DNA from: Rhizobium tropici CIAT 899
GTDB taxonomy: Bacteria > Pseudomonadota > Alphaproteobacteria > Rhizobiales > Rhizobiaceae
Assembly (NCBI RefSeq): GCF_000330885.1
Contig: NC_020059.1
Location: forward strand, 3,691,501-3,755,500
Direction of reading: 5' to 3'
DNA: 64,000 nt
Numbering within the stretch: the first letter of the stretch is position 1; each line of letters begins with the position of its first letter. This document shows positions 19,311-27,491 of this stretch, in pieces. A program made the translations under genes and the position numbers. The notes beneath the pieces are model-generated. The model had not been told where the DNA came from. It ran no database searches and saw only the letters and a list, made by a program, of their open reading frames with translations.

Positions 19311-20879
19311 TCAGGGCCGGAGCGAAACCGGCCCTTTTTCCGTCAGTTCCGTATAGGCGAGCGTCTGGTCCAGATGCTCCGCGCGAAGGGAAAGCAGCTT
19401 TTCAGCATAAGCAAGCCTGATCGCCATATAGGCGCCGTCTTCGGCGACATTGGACAGCTCGGCCGGATCCTTCGTCAGATCGAAGAGCAGCGGCGGCAGC
19501 CCGGCGCAATGGACATATTTGAAGCGCTCGTCGCGCACAACGGCCAGATTGCAGGCATTGGACCGCAAGCCGAAATGCCGCTCCGGAACACCCTCGGCGA
19601 TGTCGCGGAAATCGAACTCCCAAAAAGCCGCATCGCGCCAATTTTTCGGTTCGGATCCTGCGAGGAACGGCAGAAGGCTTTCGCCATCGACATGATTTGC
19701 CGGCGCGATACCGAGCCGATCGCACAGGCTTGGGAAAATATCGGCCGCACTGGTGAAACGCTCCACATGCCGGCCATGCGTGGCAGGCTGGCCGGGATCG
19801 CGAATGACGAGCGGAACGTGATAGCTGCCGTCAAAGAAACCGCCCTTGCCGAGCATCCAGTGATCGCCCATCATCTCGGCATGGTCTGAGGTAAAGACGA
19901 TGACGGTATCGTCCCAGGCGCCTGCATCCTTCAATGCCTGCCAGATCCGGCCGAGCTGCGCATCGACTTCGGCGATCATGCCGTAATAGACGGCACGGAT
20001 GGCCGCAAAATCCTCAGACGTCCACTCCTCGATGGAGCCCTTGCCGCCATAGACGAAGCCGCCCTTGCCGATCAGCGGCAGGCCGAAGGCAAGCAGCGGA
20101 TGCGAGGCCATCTCCGTCTCGCGATCGGCTGCGCGCGCAAATTCCGGACCGTCGGCAGCCGAAAACATGCGGTTATAGGGCTCCGGCACCGAGAAGGGCG
20201 GATGCGGCCGCAGGAAGGAAACATGCGCGAACCACGGCTGATCCTGCTCTCCGAGCCAGCGGATGAACTCGCCAGCCAGGAATGCCGTCTGCGTCTCGTC
20301 CCTGGAATAGGCGGGCGCATTGTTGGAAATTTCGCCGGGCAAAGCACCGACCGGAATATGAATATCGCGGCTGACGGCATCGGCATGGCCGCGCGACCGC
20401 AGCCAGGAGAGCCACTGCTTCTCGTGCTCGGGCAGAAGCTGCCGCGCCGTAAAGCCCGGCAGCACGCCCTCATAGGTCGTCAGATGCGGATCGTGGGGAT
20501 CGCGGCTGCGCGGATCGGGTGCCGTATCCGTATAGCCGAACAGCGTCGGCTCGTAGCCGGCCCGGCGTGCGGCAAGCGCGATATTGTCGAAACGCGCATC
20601 CAATGGCGAACCATTGCGGCAAACGCGATGGTTCATTTGATAGAGGCCGGTATAAAGCGTCGCGCGCGCCGGCGAACAGGGGGCCGTTCCGGCATAATGC
20701 CGCCGGAACAGCACGCCTTCCTGCGCCAGCGCATCGACATTCGGCGTCTTCACGCATTCATGCCCGATGGCGGAAAGGCAATCTCCCCGCCATTGATCTG
20801 CCGAAATCAGCAGGACGTTCGGGCGTTTGCTCCCAACAGCAACGGAAGAACGCCGTTCAGTGCTGGTTGGACTTGGCAT
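19311..20879 (-). CDS. Sulfatase / phosphonate monoester hydrolase family enzyme
   Basis: Alkaline-phosphatase-superfamily hydrolase, 522 residues. C68 in CSPAR is the site converted to formylglycine; D28 and the later TSDHAEMMGDH and LGKGGFFDGS segments supply metal and substrate ligands. Overall layout (LNVLLISADQWRGD-like start, PHPPF, MNHR after the catalytic loop) matches rhizobial phosphonate monoester hydrolases more than classical arylsulfatases. It needs a formylglycine-generating enzyme from elsewhere. No signal peptide, so cytoplasmic. Its 5' end overlaps galE by 23 bases on the same strand; its last codons overlap a terminator of the opposite gene. Confidence 0.9.
   Translation of the reverse strand: MPSPTSTERRSSVAVGSKRPNVLLISADQWRGDCLSAIGHECVKTPNVDALAQEGVLFRRHYAGTAPCSPARATLYTGLYQMNHRVCRNGSPLDARFDNIALAARRAGYEPTLFGYTDTAPDPRSRDPHDPHLTTYEGVLPGFTARQLLPEHEKQWLSWLRSRGHADAVSRDIHIPVGALPGEISNNAPAYSRDETQTAFLAGEFIRWLGEQDQPWFAHVSFLRPHPPFSVPEPYNRMFSAADGPEFARAADRETEMASHPLLAFGLPLIGKGGFVYGGKGSIEEWTSEDFAAIRAVYYGMIAEVDAQLGRIWQALKDAGAWDDTVIVFTSDHAEMMGDHWMLGKGGFFDGSYHVPLVIRDPGQPATHGRHVERFTSAADIFPSLCDRLGIAPANHVDGESLLPFLAGSEPKNWRDAAFWEFDFRDIAEGVPERHFGLRSNACNLAVVRDERFKYVHCAGLPPLLFDLTKDPAELSNVAEDGAYMAIRLAYAEKLLSLRAEHLDQTLAYTELTEKGPVSLRP
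19313..19339 (+). terminator. Rho-independent terminator of the DUF1993 gene
   Basis: Perfect 8-bp stem AGGGCCGG / CCGGCCCT with a 7-base loop and a run of Ts, nine bases after the stop codon. It lies inside the last codons of the convergent sulfatase gene, so the same DNA encodes KGPVSLRP on the other strand. Confidence 0.85.
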
Positions 20880-21840
20880 GCCAATTCCAGGCGGATTGGA
20901 TGATCTCGGTCAGATCGTATTGCGGCGACCAGCCGAGAATATCGCGAGCCTTGTCGTTGTTGGCGACGAGCGTCGTCGAATCGCCCTCGCGGCGGCCGAC
21001 ATACTCGACCGGAAACGGCCGGTTCGACACGGTCTCGATCGTTCCAAGCAGCTCCTTCACCGTCGTGCCCGTGCCGGTGCCGAGATTGAGCGCGACGGAA
21101 TCGCCACCGCGGAGCAGATATTCCACGGCGCGGACATGGGCGTCGGCGAGATCGAGCACATGGATGTAATCGCGGACGCAGGTGCCGTCGCGTGTATCGT
21201 AATCGCTGCCGAAGACCTTGAAGCCCTGACGGCGGCCGAGGGCCGCATCGATGGCGAGCGGGATCGCGTGGGTTTCCGGCGTATGCCACTCGCCGACGCG
21301 CCCCTCGAAATCGGCCCCGGCAGCATTGAAATAGCGCAGGATGACGGAGCGCAGCCCCTTGTACTGGTCGTAATCGGCCAGTGCCTGCTCGACGATATAC
21401 TTCGTGCGGCCGTAAGGGTTGATCGGCACTTGCTGGTGGCTCTCATCCAGCGGCACGCTCTGCGGCAGGCCGTAGGTGGCGCAGGTCGAGGAAAAGACAA
21501 AAGCCTTCACGCCGGCCGCCTGGGCTGCCGAAAGCAGGGTCAGCGTGCCGATGACGTTGTTTTCATAGAATGAAACGGGATCCTTGACCGACTCGCCGAC
21601 CTCGATCAGCGCGGCGAAATGCAGGATCGCGGCAGGCTTGTGCTTGGCCAGCACCTCGTCGAGGCGCGCCCGATCGCGGATATCGCCTTCTTCCGCCGGC
21701 CCCCATTTGACGAACTCGCGATGACCATTGGAGAAATTGTCGTAGACGACCGGCTTGAACCCCTTGTTCGCCAGATCCAGACAAGTGTGCGAACCGATAT
21801 ATCCGGCTCCGCCGACCACAAGCACCGTTTCTCCTGCCAT
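20857..21840 (-). CDS. exoB: UDP-glucose 4-epimerase
   Basis: Interconverts UDP-glucose and UDP-galactose for exopolysaccharide and LPS; 327 residues. NAD-binding GGAGYIGSHT at the N-terminus, catalytic Ser in FSSTCATYG and Tyr/Lys in YGRTK, then LRYFNAAGAD and the C-terminal LGWSPQYDL typical of GalE/ExoB. ATG 21840 is preferred over 21846 because GAAGGG lies six bases before it. Leads a two-gene unit with the sulfatase, which overlaps its 3' end. In rhizobia the gene is usually named exoB (galE). Confidence 0.93.
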   Translation of the reverse strand: MAGETVLVVGGAGYIGSHTCLDLANKGFKPVVYDNFSNGHREFVKWGPAEEGDIRDRARLDEVLAKHKPAAILHFAALIEVGESVKDPVSFYENNVIGTLTLLSAAQAAGVKAFVFSSTCATYGLPQSVPLDESHQQVPINPYGRTKYIVEQALADYDQYKGLRSVILRYFNAAGADFEGRVGEWHTPETHAIPLAIDAALGRRQGFKVFGSDYDTRDGTCVRDYIHVLDLADAHVRAVEYLLRGGDSVALNLGTGTGTTVKELLGTIETVSNRPFPVEYVGRREGDSTTLVANNDKARDILGWSPQYDLTEIIQSAWNWHAKSNQH

Positions 21841-21990
21841 GACCATCCCTTCTCGACTGACGACGACTTACCGCCCCAAAGCGGCGGACCGGGTTCGATC
21901 CGACGCGTACACTTAGAGAGCTGTAGCCGACTTGCAAGGCGGGAGAAAGGAGCAAGATTGGTCGTATCGAGAACAGGCCCAGGCAAAAAG

Positions 21991-22674
21991 CTAAGCCGGC
22001 TTCACCTCCGCCTTGCCTATATGCGTGAGAATTCCGGCAAGCGCCAGAACCGGAGGCAGAAGGAAACAAGCCATGCCGACAAACAGGAAAAGGGCCGCAG
22101 CCAGCGCACAGCCGAAGGCAAAGCCGCCGACAGAGACGGCCATGCGGCGAAGCCGAGCCTTCATCGCCGCCTTTTCCTCCGGCTTGGCACCATGGAGCAG
22201 ATCGGCGATGTCGATCATGATCTGCGTCGTCGTGCCCGTCATCATCGTCGTCGGTGGTGACGAGCCGAGATGAATGCGATGTGCTGTCGTCTGGATGGCC
22301 ATCGCCGCGACAAGCGTTATGCCTATCAGAAGCGGCTGCCAGCCATCCCCATCGCCAAACGGGCCAAAGCGCATGGCGAGGATCGCCGCAAAGGCCAATA
22401 GCAACAATTTCAGCGTAAGGATGATCTGCAGCGTCGGCAGATTGCGCCGCGAGAGATCGCCACCGATGAGACGGGCGAGGATGACGACGACGCAGAAAAC
22501 CGGCAGCGCCAGGAGCTTGGCCAGAGCGCCCGAGGTTCCGAGCGCCAGGGAAGCGCCCAGCGTGACAAAATTGCCCGTGACATGCGCCGTGAACAGCCCA
22601 TGCAGGGCAAGAAACCCGGCGGTATCGACATAGCCGCCATTGATGCTCAGAAGGGTGGGCAGGCTCGGCCTCAT
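21991..22674 (-). CDS. DUF1275 (YoaK-like) membrane protein
   Basis: Inner-membrane protein of 227 residues with about six helices. The N-terminal SINGGYVDTAGFLALHGLFT and AHVTGNFVTLG are the hallmark of DUF1275; a middle TTMMTGTTTQIMID repeats the pattern in the second half. Function unknown; a transport role has been suggested for the family. ATG 22674 chosen; an upstream TTG at 22704 would add ten residues. Confidence 0.88.
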   Translation of the reverse strand: MRPSLPTLLSINGGYVDTAGFLALHGLFTAHVTGNFVTLGASLALGTSGALAKLLALPVFCVVVILARLIGGDLSRRNLPTLQIILTLKLLLLAFAAILAMRFGPFGDGDGWQPLLIGITLVAAMAIQTTAHRIHLGSSPPTTMMTGTTTQIMIDIADLLHGAKPEEKAAMKARLRRMAVSVGGFAFGCALAAALFLFVGMACFLLPPVLALAGILTHIGKAEVKPA

Positions 22675-22873
22675 CGCTTTCTCGCTCGCTTCGATCGTCT
22701 CCAACCTTATCGCGCCGAATAGCTGCCGATGTCGAGATGTTTGCGTGCCTATCGATGCCTCGTATTTTAACCCGGTGGCAGTCTCGTGAAACGGTGCAGA
22801 TCGAGGTTGTGCCCCTTGCCTAATTGGATTGCACTTTGCTAGCTTCCATTCAGTGGGTGCGGGGTTTCACTTC

Positions 22874-24031
22874 ATGATTTTTGCAGTTTTCAGGCATCTT
22901 TTGCGTTGCGCGCTGAAGATTTGCCTGCCGGCAGCCGTGGCCGGTTTTGCACTCACGGGGCTGACGGCGGCTGCGATGGCCCAGGTGCCCGGCGCGCCAA
23001 TGCAATTCATGCTCGTTCACGCGGCTCCCGGCTCCGACAATTGTCGGCCCGAGGGCTGCATGGACTGGATTGCAGCCGAAGGCATGATCGATGCAAGATC
23101 CCCCGACGACTTGCGCAAGCTTCTTGCAAGCACGGGCAACAAGAAGCTGCCTATAATCGTGAATTCACCCGGCGGAAATGTAGAAGCCGCGATGCAAATC
23201 GGTGAGATCATCCGCACCCACGGCCTGTCCGTTGCCGTGGGTGGAACCCGGCTGCAATCCTGTCCAGGCAATCAGCCGCTGTGTGCCGACGGCTGGCGCG
23301 CCGGAGCAAAAGCTATTGCATATTCCGCAGGTAGCAGATGTCTTTCGGCCTGCCCCTTCGTGCTGTCCGCCGGCGTCAGGCGCGTCGTCAGCCCCTTCGC
23401 TATAGTCGGAGTCCATCAGGTCAAAACGACCTATGATCAGGAACGGATCATTTACCGAATGAAGTATCAGATCGTTAACGGCAAGAAGCACCTCATCAGT
23501 CGCCAGGAAATCAGCCGCAAGTTTGTCGGACTGCACGACAGTACGAAACTGTCGAAATCGCAGCGATCGAAGATGCTCGCTTACTTCAAGAAAATGGGTG
23601 TTGATCGGTCGATACTGGATATGGCGATGAGTATCGTTCCAAGTTCGATACGGCTTATCACGCCGGATGAGGCGACGAAAATCAACCTAGTGACCGACAA
23701 GGCGACCACCGACGACTTGATCAAGGCCGGCGCTTGCGCAGCCGGCCAGCCGTTTTCGGCCTGCTTGGCGCCCATATCGACGGATTCGACAGCTCTTGTC
23801 GCAAATCCGCCTTTTGCGGACTGGCAGCTGAACCAGGTTCAGGATTTCCTTGCACCTTCTATCACCGATCACGCCGACCGGAATCAGCAAGCTGGCGCCT
23901 GTGCCCAACAGCCGTCAGACTATTCACCCCATTGGGTTTCAAGCACGGTGATTTCGTCAGACAATTCGGCGATCCGTTGCCGCAACTCCGCCTCGGTACC
24001 GTCTTCGACCTCGCCGTCGCCGAAACAATAG
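22874..24031 (+). CDS. Secreted ClpP/crotonase-like protein (COG3904 type)
   Basis: Predicted periplasmic protein, about 385 residues, beginning with a signal peptide or anchor (hydrophobic residues to about 36, ending TAAAMAQ). The ClpP-like core shows SPGGNVEAAMQIGEIIR, then AYSAGSRCLSACPFVLSAG with the Ser that would act as nucleophile, and a His in VGVHQV; four cysteines around it suggest disulfides. Start ATG 22874 chosen; the frame is open to 22829. The last 35 or so residues look like non-coding sequence: they lie antisense to the small gene at 23920-24108, so the natural end may have been lost by a frameshift. Possible role: cleavage of envelope proteins. Confidence 0.75.
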   Translation: MIFAVFRHLLRCALKICLPAAVAGFALTGLTAAAMAQVPGAPMQFMLVHAAPGSDNCRPEGCMDWIAAEGMIDARSPDDLRKLLASTGNKKLPIIVNSPGGNVEAAMQIGEIIRTHGLSVAVGGTRLQSCPGNQPLCADGWRAGAKAIAYSAGSRCLSACPFVLSAGVRRVVSPFAIVGVHQVKTTYDQERIIYRMKYQIVNGKKHLISRQEISRKFVGLHDSTKLSKSQRSKMLAYFKKMGVDRSILDMAMSIVPSSIRLITPDEATKINLVTDKATTDDLIKAGACAAGQPFSACLAPISTDSTALVANPPFADWQLNQVQDFLAPSITDHADRNQQAGACAQQPSDYSPHWVSSTVISSDNSAIRCRNSASVPSSTSPSPKQ

Positions 24032-24108
24032 CGAGCTATATGCAGCTCAAGCTTGGCTTCGAGATCCTCTCGCTGTGAGCGTAGATACTTGAGATGGCTG
24101 TTTCGCAT
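23920..24108 (-). CDS. Small coiled-coil protein, unknown function
   Basis: A 62-residue, highly charged protein, predicted almost wholly helical (SQREDLEAKLELHIARY, ELRQRIAELSDEITVLE). ATG 24108 has GGGTGG seven bases upstream. It overlaps the tail of the convergent ClpP-like gene by 112 bases. Heptad-like spacing suggests a short coiled coil; no family name recognised. Confidence 0.7.
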   Translation of the reverse strand: MRNSHLKYLRSQREDLEAKLELHIARYCFGDGEVEDGTEAELRQRIAELSDEITVLETQWGE

Positions 24109-24356
24109 CGCGAACCACCCTTTCCGAGAAAATAACTGTTGCCCTTATAAATAGGTTCGGGACGAGAAAGTTTCGATGCCCATATCAGGCGCGTTGCCAA
24201 AACCAGCCCCAGTCCCGTATCTCCAGCCTATTGCAAAGCCGACAGCCGATATTCACATTCACGCGACCGGCAGCAGAAACCACGCCTGTGGCAAATATTG
24301 CCGCTGACATCGGCTTCGGATTTAGGCTAATTCAGGCGGAGTGTTCGAGGTATGTT

Positions 24357-25643
24357 GTGTTGAACGAAAAAATTGCCGTCATCGGCCTCGGTTATGTGGG
24401 CCTGCCTGTCGCGATTGCGCTTGCCGAAAAATTCCCTGATGTGGTCGGCTTCGACATCAAGGCCTCCCGCGTCGCCGCGCTGAAGGCAGGCGAGGACGAT
24501 ACCCGGGAGATTTCTGCCGAGCGGCTGCAGTCGAGCGGACTGCGTGTCAGCGGCGATATCGCGGATCTCAGGGATCGCGATATCTTCATCGTCGCCGTGC
24601 CGACACCGATCGATCGGAACCGGCAGCCCGATCTGCAGCCGATGATTTCGGCCTCGCGCACGGTCGGCAAGGTTTTGCGCAAAGGTTCGGTCGTCGTCTA
24701 CGAATCCACCGTCTATCCCGGCGTCACCGAAGACGTCTGCGGCCCGGTGCTGGCGGAAGTTTCCGGGCTGCGCCAGGGCGAGGATTTCCATGTCGGCTAT
24801 TCCCCGGAACGCATCAATCCCGGCGATAAGGAGCACACCTTCGAGCGCATCGTGAAGGTCGTCGCCGGCGATGATGCACAAACGCTGGAAAGGATCGCTG
24901 CGATCTATGGCGCTGTGGTCGAGGCCGGCATCCACCGCGCCCCCAGCATCAAGGTGGCGGAGGCCGCCAAGGTGATCGAGAATACCCAGCGCGACGTCAA
25001 TATCGCATTGATGAACGAGCTTTCGATCATTTTCGAGAAAATGGATATCCGCACCGCCGACGTGCTGAAGGCGGCGCGGACGAAATGGAATTTCCTGCCC
25101 TTCACCCCCGGCCTGGTCGGCGGCCACTGCATCGGCGTCGACCCCTATTACCTGACGGCCAAGGCCGAAGAACTCGGCTATCACCCTGAAGTCATTCTTT
25201 CCGGCCGCCGCATCAATGACGGCATGGGCGCCTTCATTGCCCAAAAGCTCATCAAGATGCTGGTCGCGGCGAAAAAGCCGATCAACGGCGCCCGGATCGG
25301 CATATTCGGCCTGACTTTCAAGGAAAACGTGCCCGACCTGCGCAACAGCCGCGTTCCTGACATTATAAGCGAACTGCATCAGTTCGGCCTGGAACCGCTG
25401 GTGCACGACCCGATGGCGAGCACCTCGGAGGCTGAGGAGGAATACGGCATAAAGCTCCGGGAATTGCGGGACTTCGGCAAGCTTGATGCTATCGTGCTTG
25501 CCGTTCCGCACAAATCCTATCTGGCAGAAGGTGCAGCCACTATCCTCGATCTCTTGAGCGAGAACGGAGTCGTCGTCGACGTGAAGGCAGCCCTCGATCG
25601 AGCCAATCCTTTGCTGGAAGATCATTCGGTCTGGAGCCTGTAA
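24357..25643 (+). CDS. UDP-N-acetylhexosamine dehydrogenase (WbpA/WbpO/TviB type)
   Basis: NAD-dependent oxidation of the C6 hydroxyl of a UDP-HexNAc (UDP-GlcNAc or UDP-GalNAc) to the uronic acid, for O-antigen. 428 residues, like TviB. NAD-binding GLGYVGLPVA at the N-terminus, then YESTVYPGVTED, and catalytic Cys in GGHCIGVDPYYL. The frame is open upstream to 24231, but alignment to the family puts the start at GTG 24357 (GAGG six bases before) or TTG 24360; the residues upstream look non-coding. First gene of the O-antigen locus; faces the convergent SDR gene with a 15-base gap. Confidence 0.9.
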   Translation: MLNEKIAVIGLGYVGLPVAIALAEKFPDVVGFDIKASRVAALKAGEDDTREISAERLQSSGLRVSGDIADLRDRDIFIVAVPTPIDRNRQPDLQPMISASRTVGKVLRKGSVVVYESTVYPGVTEDVCGPVLAEVSGLRQGEDFHVGYSPERINPGDKEHTFERIVKVVAGDDAQTLERIAAIYGAVVEAGIHRAPSIKVAEAAKVIENTQRDVNIALMNELSIIFEKMDIRTADVLKAARTKWNFLPFTPGLVGGHCIGVDPYYLTAKAEELGYHPEVILSGRRINDGMGAFIAQKLIKMLVAAKKPINGARIGIFGLTFKENVPDLRNSRVPDIISELHQFGLEPLVHDPMASTSEAEEEYGIKLRELRDFGKLDAIVLAVPHKSYLAEGAATILDLLSENGVVVDVKAALDRANPLLEDHSVWSL

Positions 25644-25658
25644 GGCTGAAAGGCCCGC

Positions 25659-26594
25659 TCAGCGTGCCTTCGTCCTTGCACCGGCAACCGTTGCCGCCAA
25701 CCCTTCTTCGACCGAATAAGGTGGCGACCAGCCGGTGATCGCCCGCGTCTCGCCGATATCGACCTGAAGCGAGCCAAGCAACCGCTGCGCGGCGGCTCGA
25801 CGGCCCAGCAGCGCGGCAAGTCCCTCGAGCAGAGCAGGCGGCACCGGCAGCATCCAGGCCTTGCGCCCCGCGGCCAGGGATAGTTTGGCGATCAGCTGGC
25901 CGATCGAAACATCTTCACCGTCGCTCACCAGGAAGACGCGGTTTCGAACGGCAGGATGGTTGGCGCAGAGCAGTATAAAGTCGACGAGATTGCCGACGTA
26001 AACGAGCGACCTGCGGTTCCGAACCGCACCGAACGGCCAGGGAAACGGCCGGGCGGCCCATGTCATCAGGCTTGCGAAATTCGCCTTCACACCAGGCCCG
26101 TAGACGAGCGGCGGCCGGATGATGACAACCTCCATGCCTGTTTCCGCTGATATTGCCAACAATGCCGCCTCAGCCTCCAGCTTCGAGCGGCCATAGGCAT
26201 CTTCCGGATGCGGCACGTCCGAGGCCCTGAAGGCCTTACCCGCCGACGTCCCTTCGCCATTGACCTTGATCGAGCTCAGGAAAATAAAGCGTTTCACGCC
26301 TGCGGTCACTGCCTGTCGCGCCAGGTTTACCGTTGCATCGACATTGACGGCGCGAAACGCGGCCAACGGATCGGCAGCACTCTCGTTCATGACATGGACG
26401 CGAGCCGCCAGATGCATGACGGTATCGATGCCGGCAAGCGCCTCCGACCAATCTGTCTGGCCATCGATCGCCCCGATGGCGAAGAAGCCCGGACGAGAGT
26501 TGCGGCTGACCGGCCGATAATCCATCCGGCGGTGGGAAAGCTCCGTGCACAGAGCCTGTCCGACAAAACCCGTCGCACCCGTTACCAGGATCAT
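25659..26594 (-). CDS. SDR nucleotide-sugar epimerase/reductase (WbpV/WreQ-like)
   Basis: Extended short-chain dehydrogenase, about 311 residues: TGATGFVGQAL at the N-terminus, catalytic YGRSK in the middle, and the C-terminal GWSPPYSVEEGL. It resembles the WbpV group; in Rhizobium etli the WreQ member reduces UDP-4-keto-6-deoxy-GlcNAc to UDP-QuiNAc and sits next to the initiating transferase WreU, as here (divergent, 170 bases). A UDP-HexNAc 4-epimerase is the alternative. Start taken at ATG 26594, just before the nucleotide-binding strand, with GGAGG ten bases upstream; upstream in-frame starts run to 26648. Confidence 0.75.
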   Translation of the reverse strand: MILVTGATGFVGQALCTELSHRRMDYRPVSRNSRPGFFAIGAIDGQTDWSEALAGIDTVMHLAARVHVMNESAADPLAAFRAVNVDATVNLARQAVTAGVKRFIFLSSIKVNGEGTSAGKAFRASDVPHPEDAYGRSKLEAEAALLAISAETGMEVVIIRPPLVYGPGVKANFASLMTWAARPFPWPFGAVRNRRSLVYVGNLVDFILLCANHPAVRNRVFLVSDGEDVSIGQLIAKLSLAAGRKAWMLPVPPALLEGLAALLGRRAAAQRLLGSLQVDIGETRAITGWSPPYSVEEGLAATVAGARTKAR

Positions 26595-26763
26595 CCGCGC
26601 ACTGCCTCCGCTTTTCCGCATCATGATTTGCTGAGACATGCTTTGCACGGGATATCCGCTCGGAACAAGGGCGAGGAATCTTGCCGGGGATGGTTGTGCT
26701 TGAAATCGCGATATGAGATGGACGGAGCATTGACGACCTTGATCACCCTTAGAACAGAGGGCG

Positions 26764-27357
26764 ATGCAACGACAAGAGACGATGCTTTATACGATCGCCA
26801 AGCGCCTTTTCGATTTTCTCGCCGCTCTCGCCGCGACCATCGTTTTTTTCATTCCGGTCCTGATCGTCGCACTCGCGGTACGGCTGACCTCGCCAGGTCC
26901 GATCCTCTATTGGTCGGATCGGGTCGGCCGGAAAAACCGAATCTTCCGCATGCCGAAATTCCGTAGTATGCGCACCGACACGCCGGCGGTTGCGACCCAT
27001 CTGCTGAAGGACCCCGACATTTATCTGACGCCGATCGGCTCCTTCCTGCGCAAGTCGAGCCTCGACGAGCTGCCGCAGCTCTGGTGCATCCTGAAAGGCG
27101 AGATGAGCATCGTCGGCCCGCGCCCGGCGCTCTTCAACCAGCACGATCTCGTCGCCCTGCGCACGCAACGCGGTGTCGACGCGCTGCTGCCAGGCTTGAC
27201 CGGCTGGGCGCAGGTCAATGGCCGCGACGAATTGCCGATCCCCGAGAAGGTGGCACTGGACGAAGATTATCTGCGCCGGCGCTCCTTTCTTTTCGATCTC
27301 AAGATCATTTTCCTGACGGTCTTGAAAGTGGTTCGACGCGACGGAGTTGCCCATTAA
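26764..27357 (+). CDS. O-antigen-initiating phosphoglycosyl transferase (WreU/PglC-like)
   Basis: Transfers a sugar-1-phosphate (probably QuiNAc or another HexNAc derivative) to undecaprenyl phosphate on the inner membrane. About 197 residues, the minimal monotopic PGT: one N-terminal re-entrant hydrophobic segment ([20 protein letters not shown]), a basic KFRSMRTD, the Asp-Glu catalytic pair in LDELPQL, and SIVGPRP and [13 protein letters not shown]. It lacks the extra helices of WcaJ/WbaP. ATG 26782 is an alternative start. Adjacent to the WreQ-like gene, it would launch chain synthesis before export by Wzm/Wzt. Confidence 0.85.
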   Translation: MQRQETMLYTIAKRLFDFLAALAATIVFFIPVLIVALAVRLTSPGPILYWSDRVGRKNRIFRMPKFRSMRTDTPAVATHLLKDPDIYLTPIGSFLRKSSLDELPQLWCILKGEMSIVGPRPALFNQHDLVALRTQRGVDALLPGLTGWAQVNGRDELPIPEKVALDEDYLRRRSFLFDLKIIFLTVLKVVRRDGVAH

Positions 27358-27491
27358 CAAACAATCGGCAAAATCGACATCGTTGACCCAACGGCATAGG
27401 AAAATTGCCGCATTCCTGCCCCTTTGCGACCATAGGGGCCGTCATGGGAGCGAGAAATGCCGGATGATGAACCGATTCTGGACGAAGGCGG

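Noticed and set aside
24327-25625. 432-codon minus-strand frame opposite the UDP-HexNAc dehydrogenase
   Set aside because: Antisense shadow; the plus strand carries the NAD-binding and catalytic motifs.
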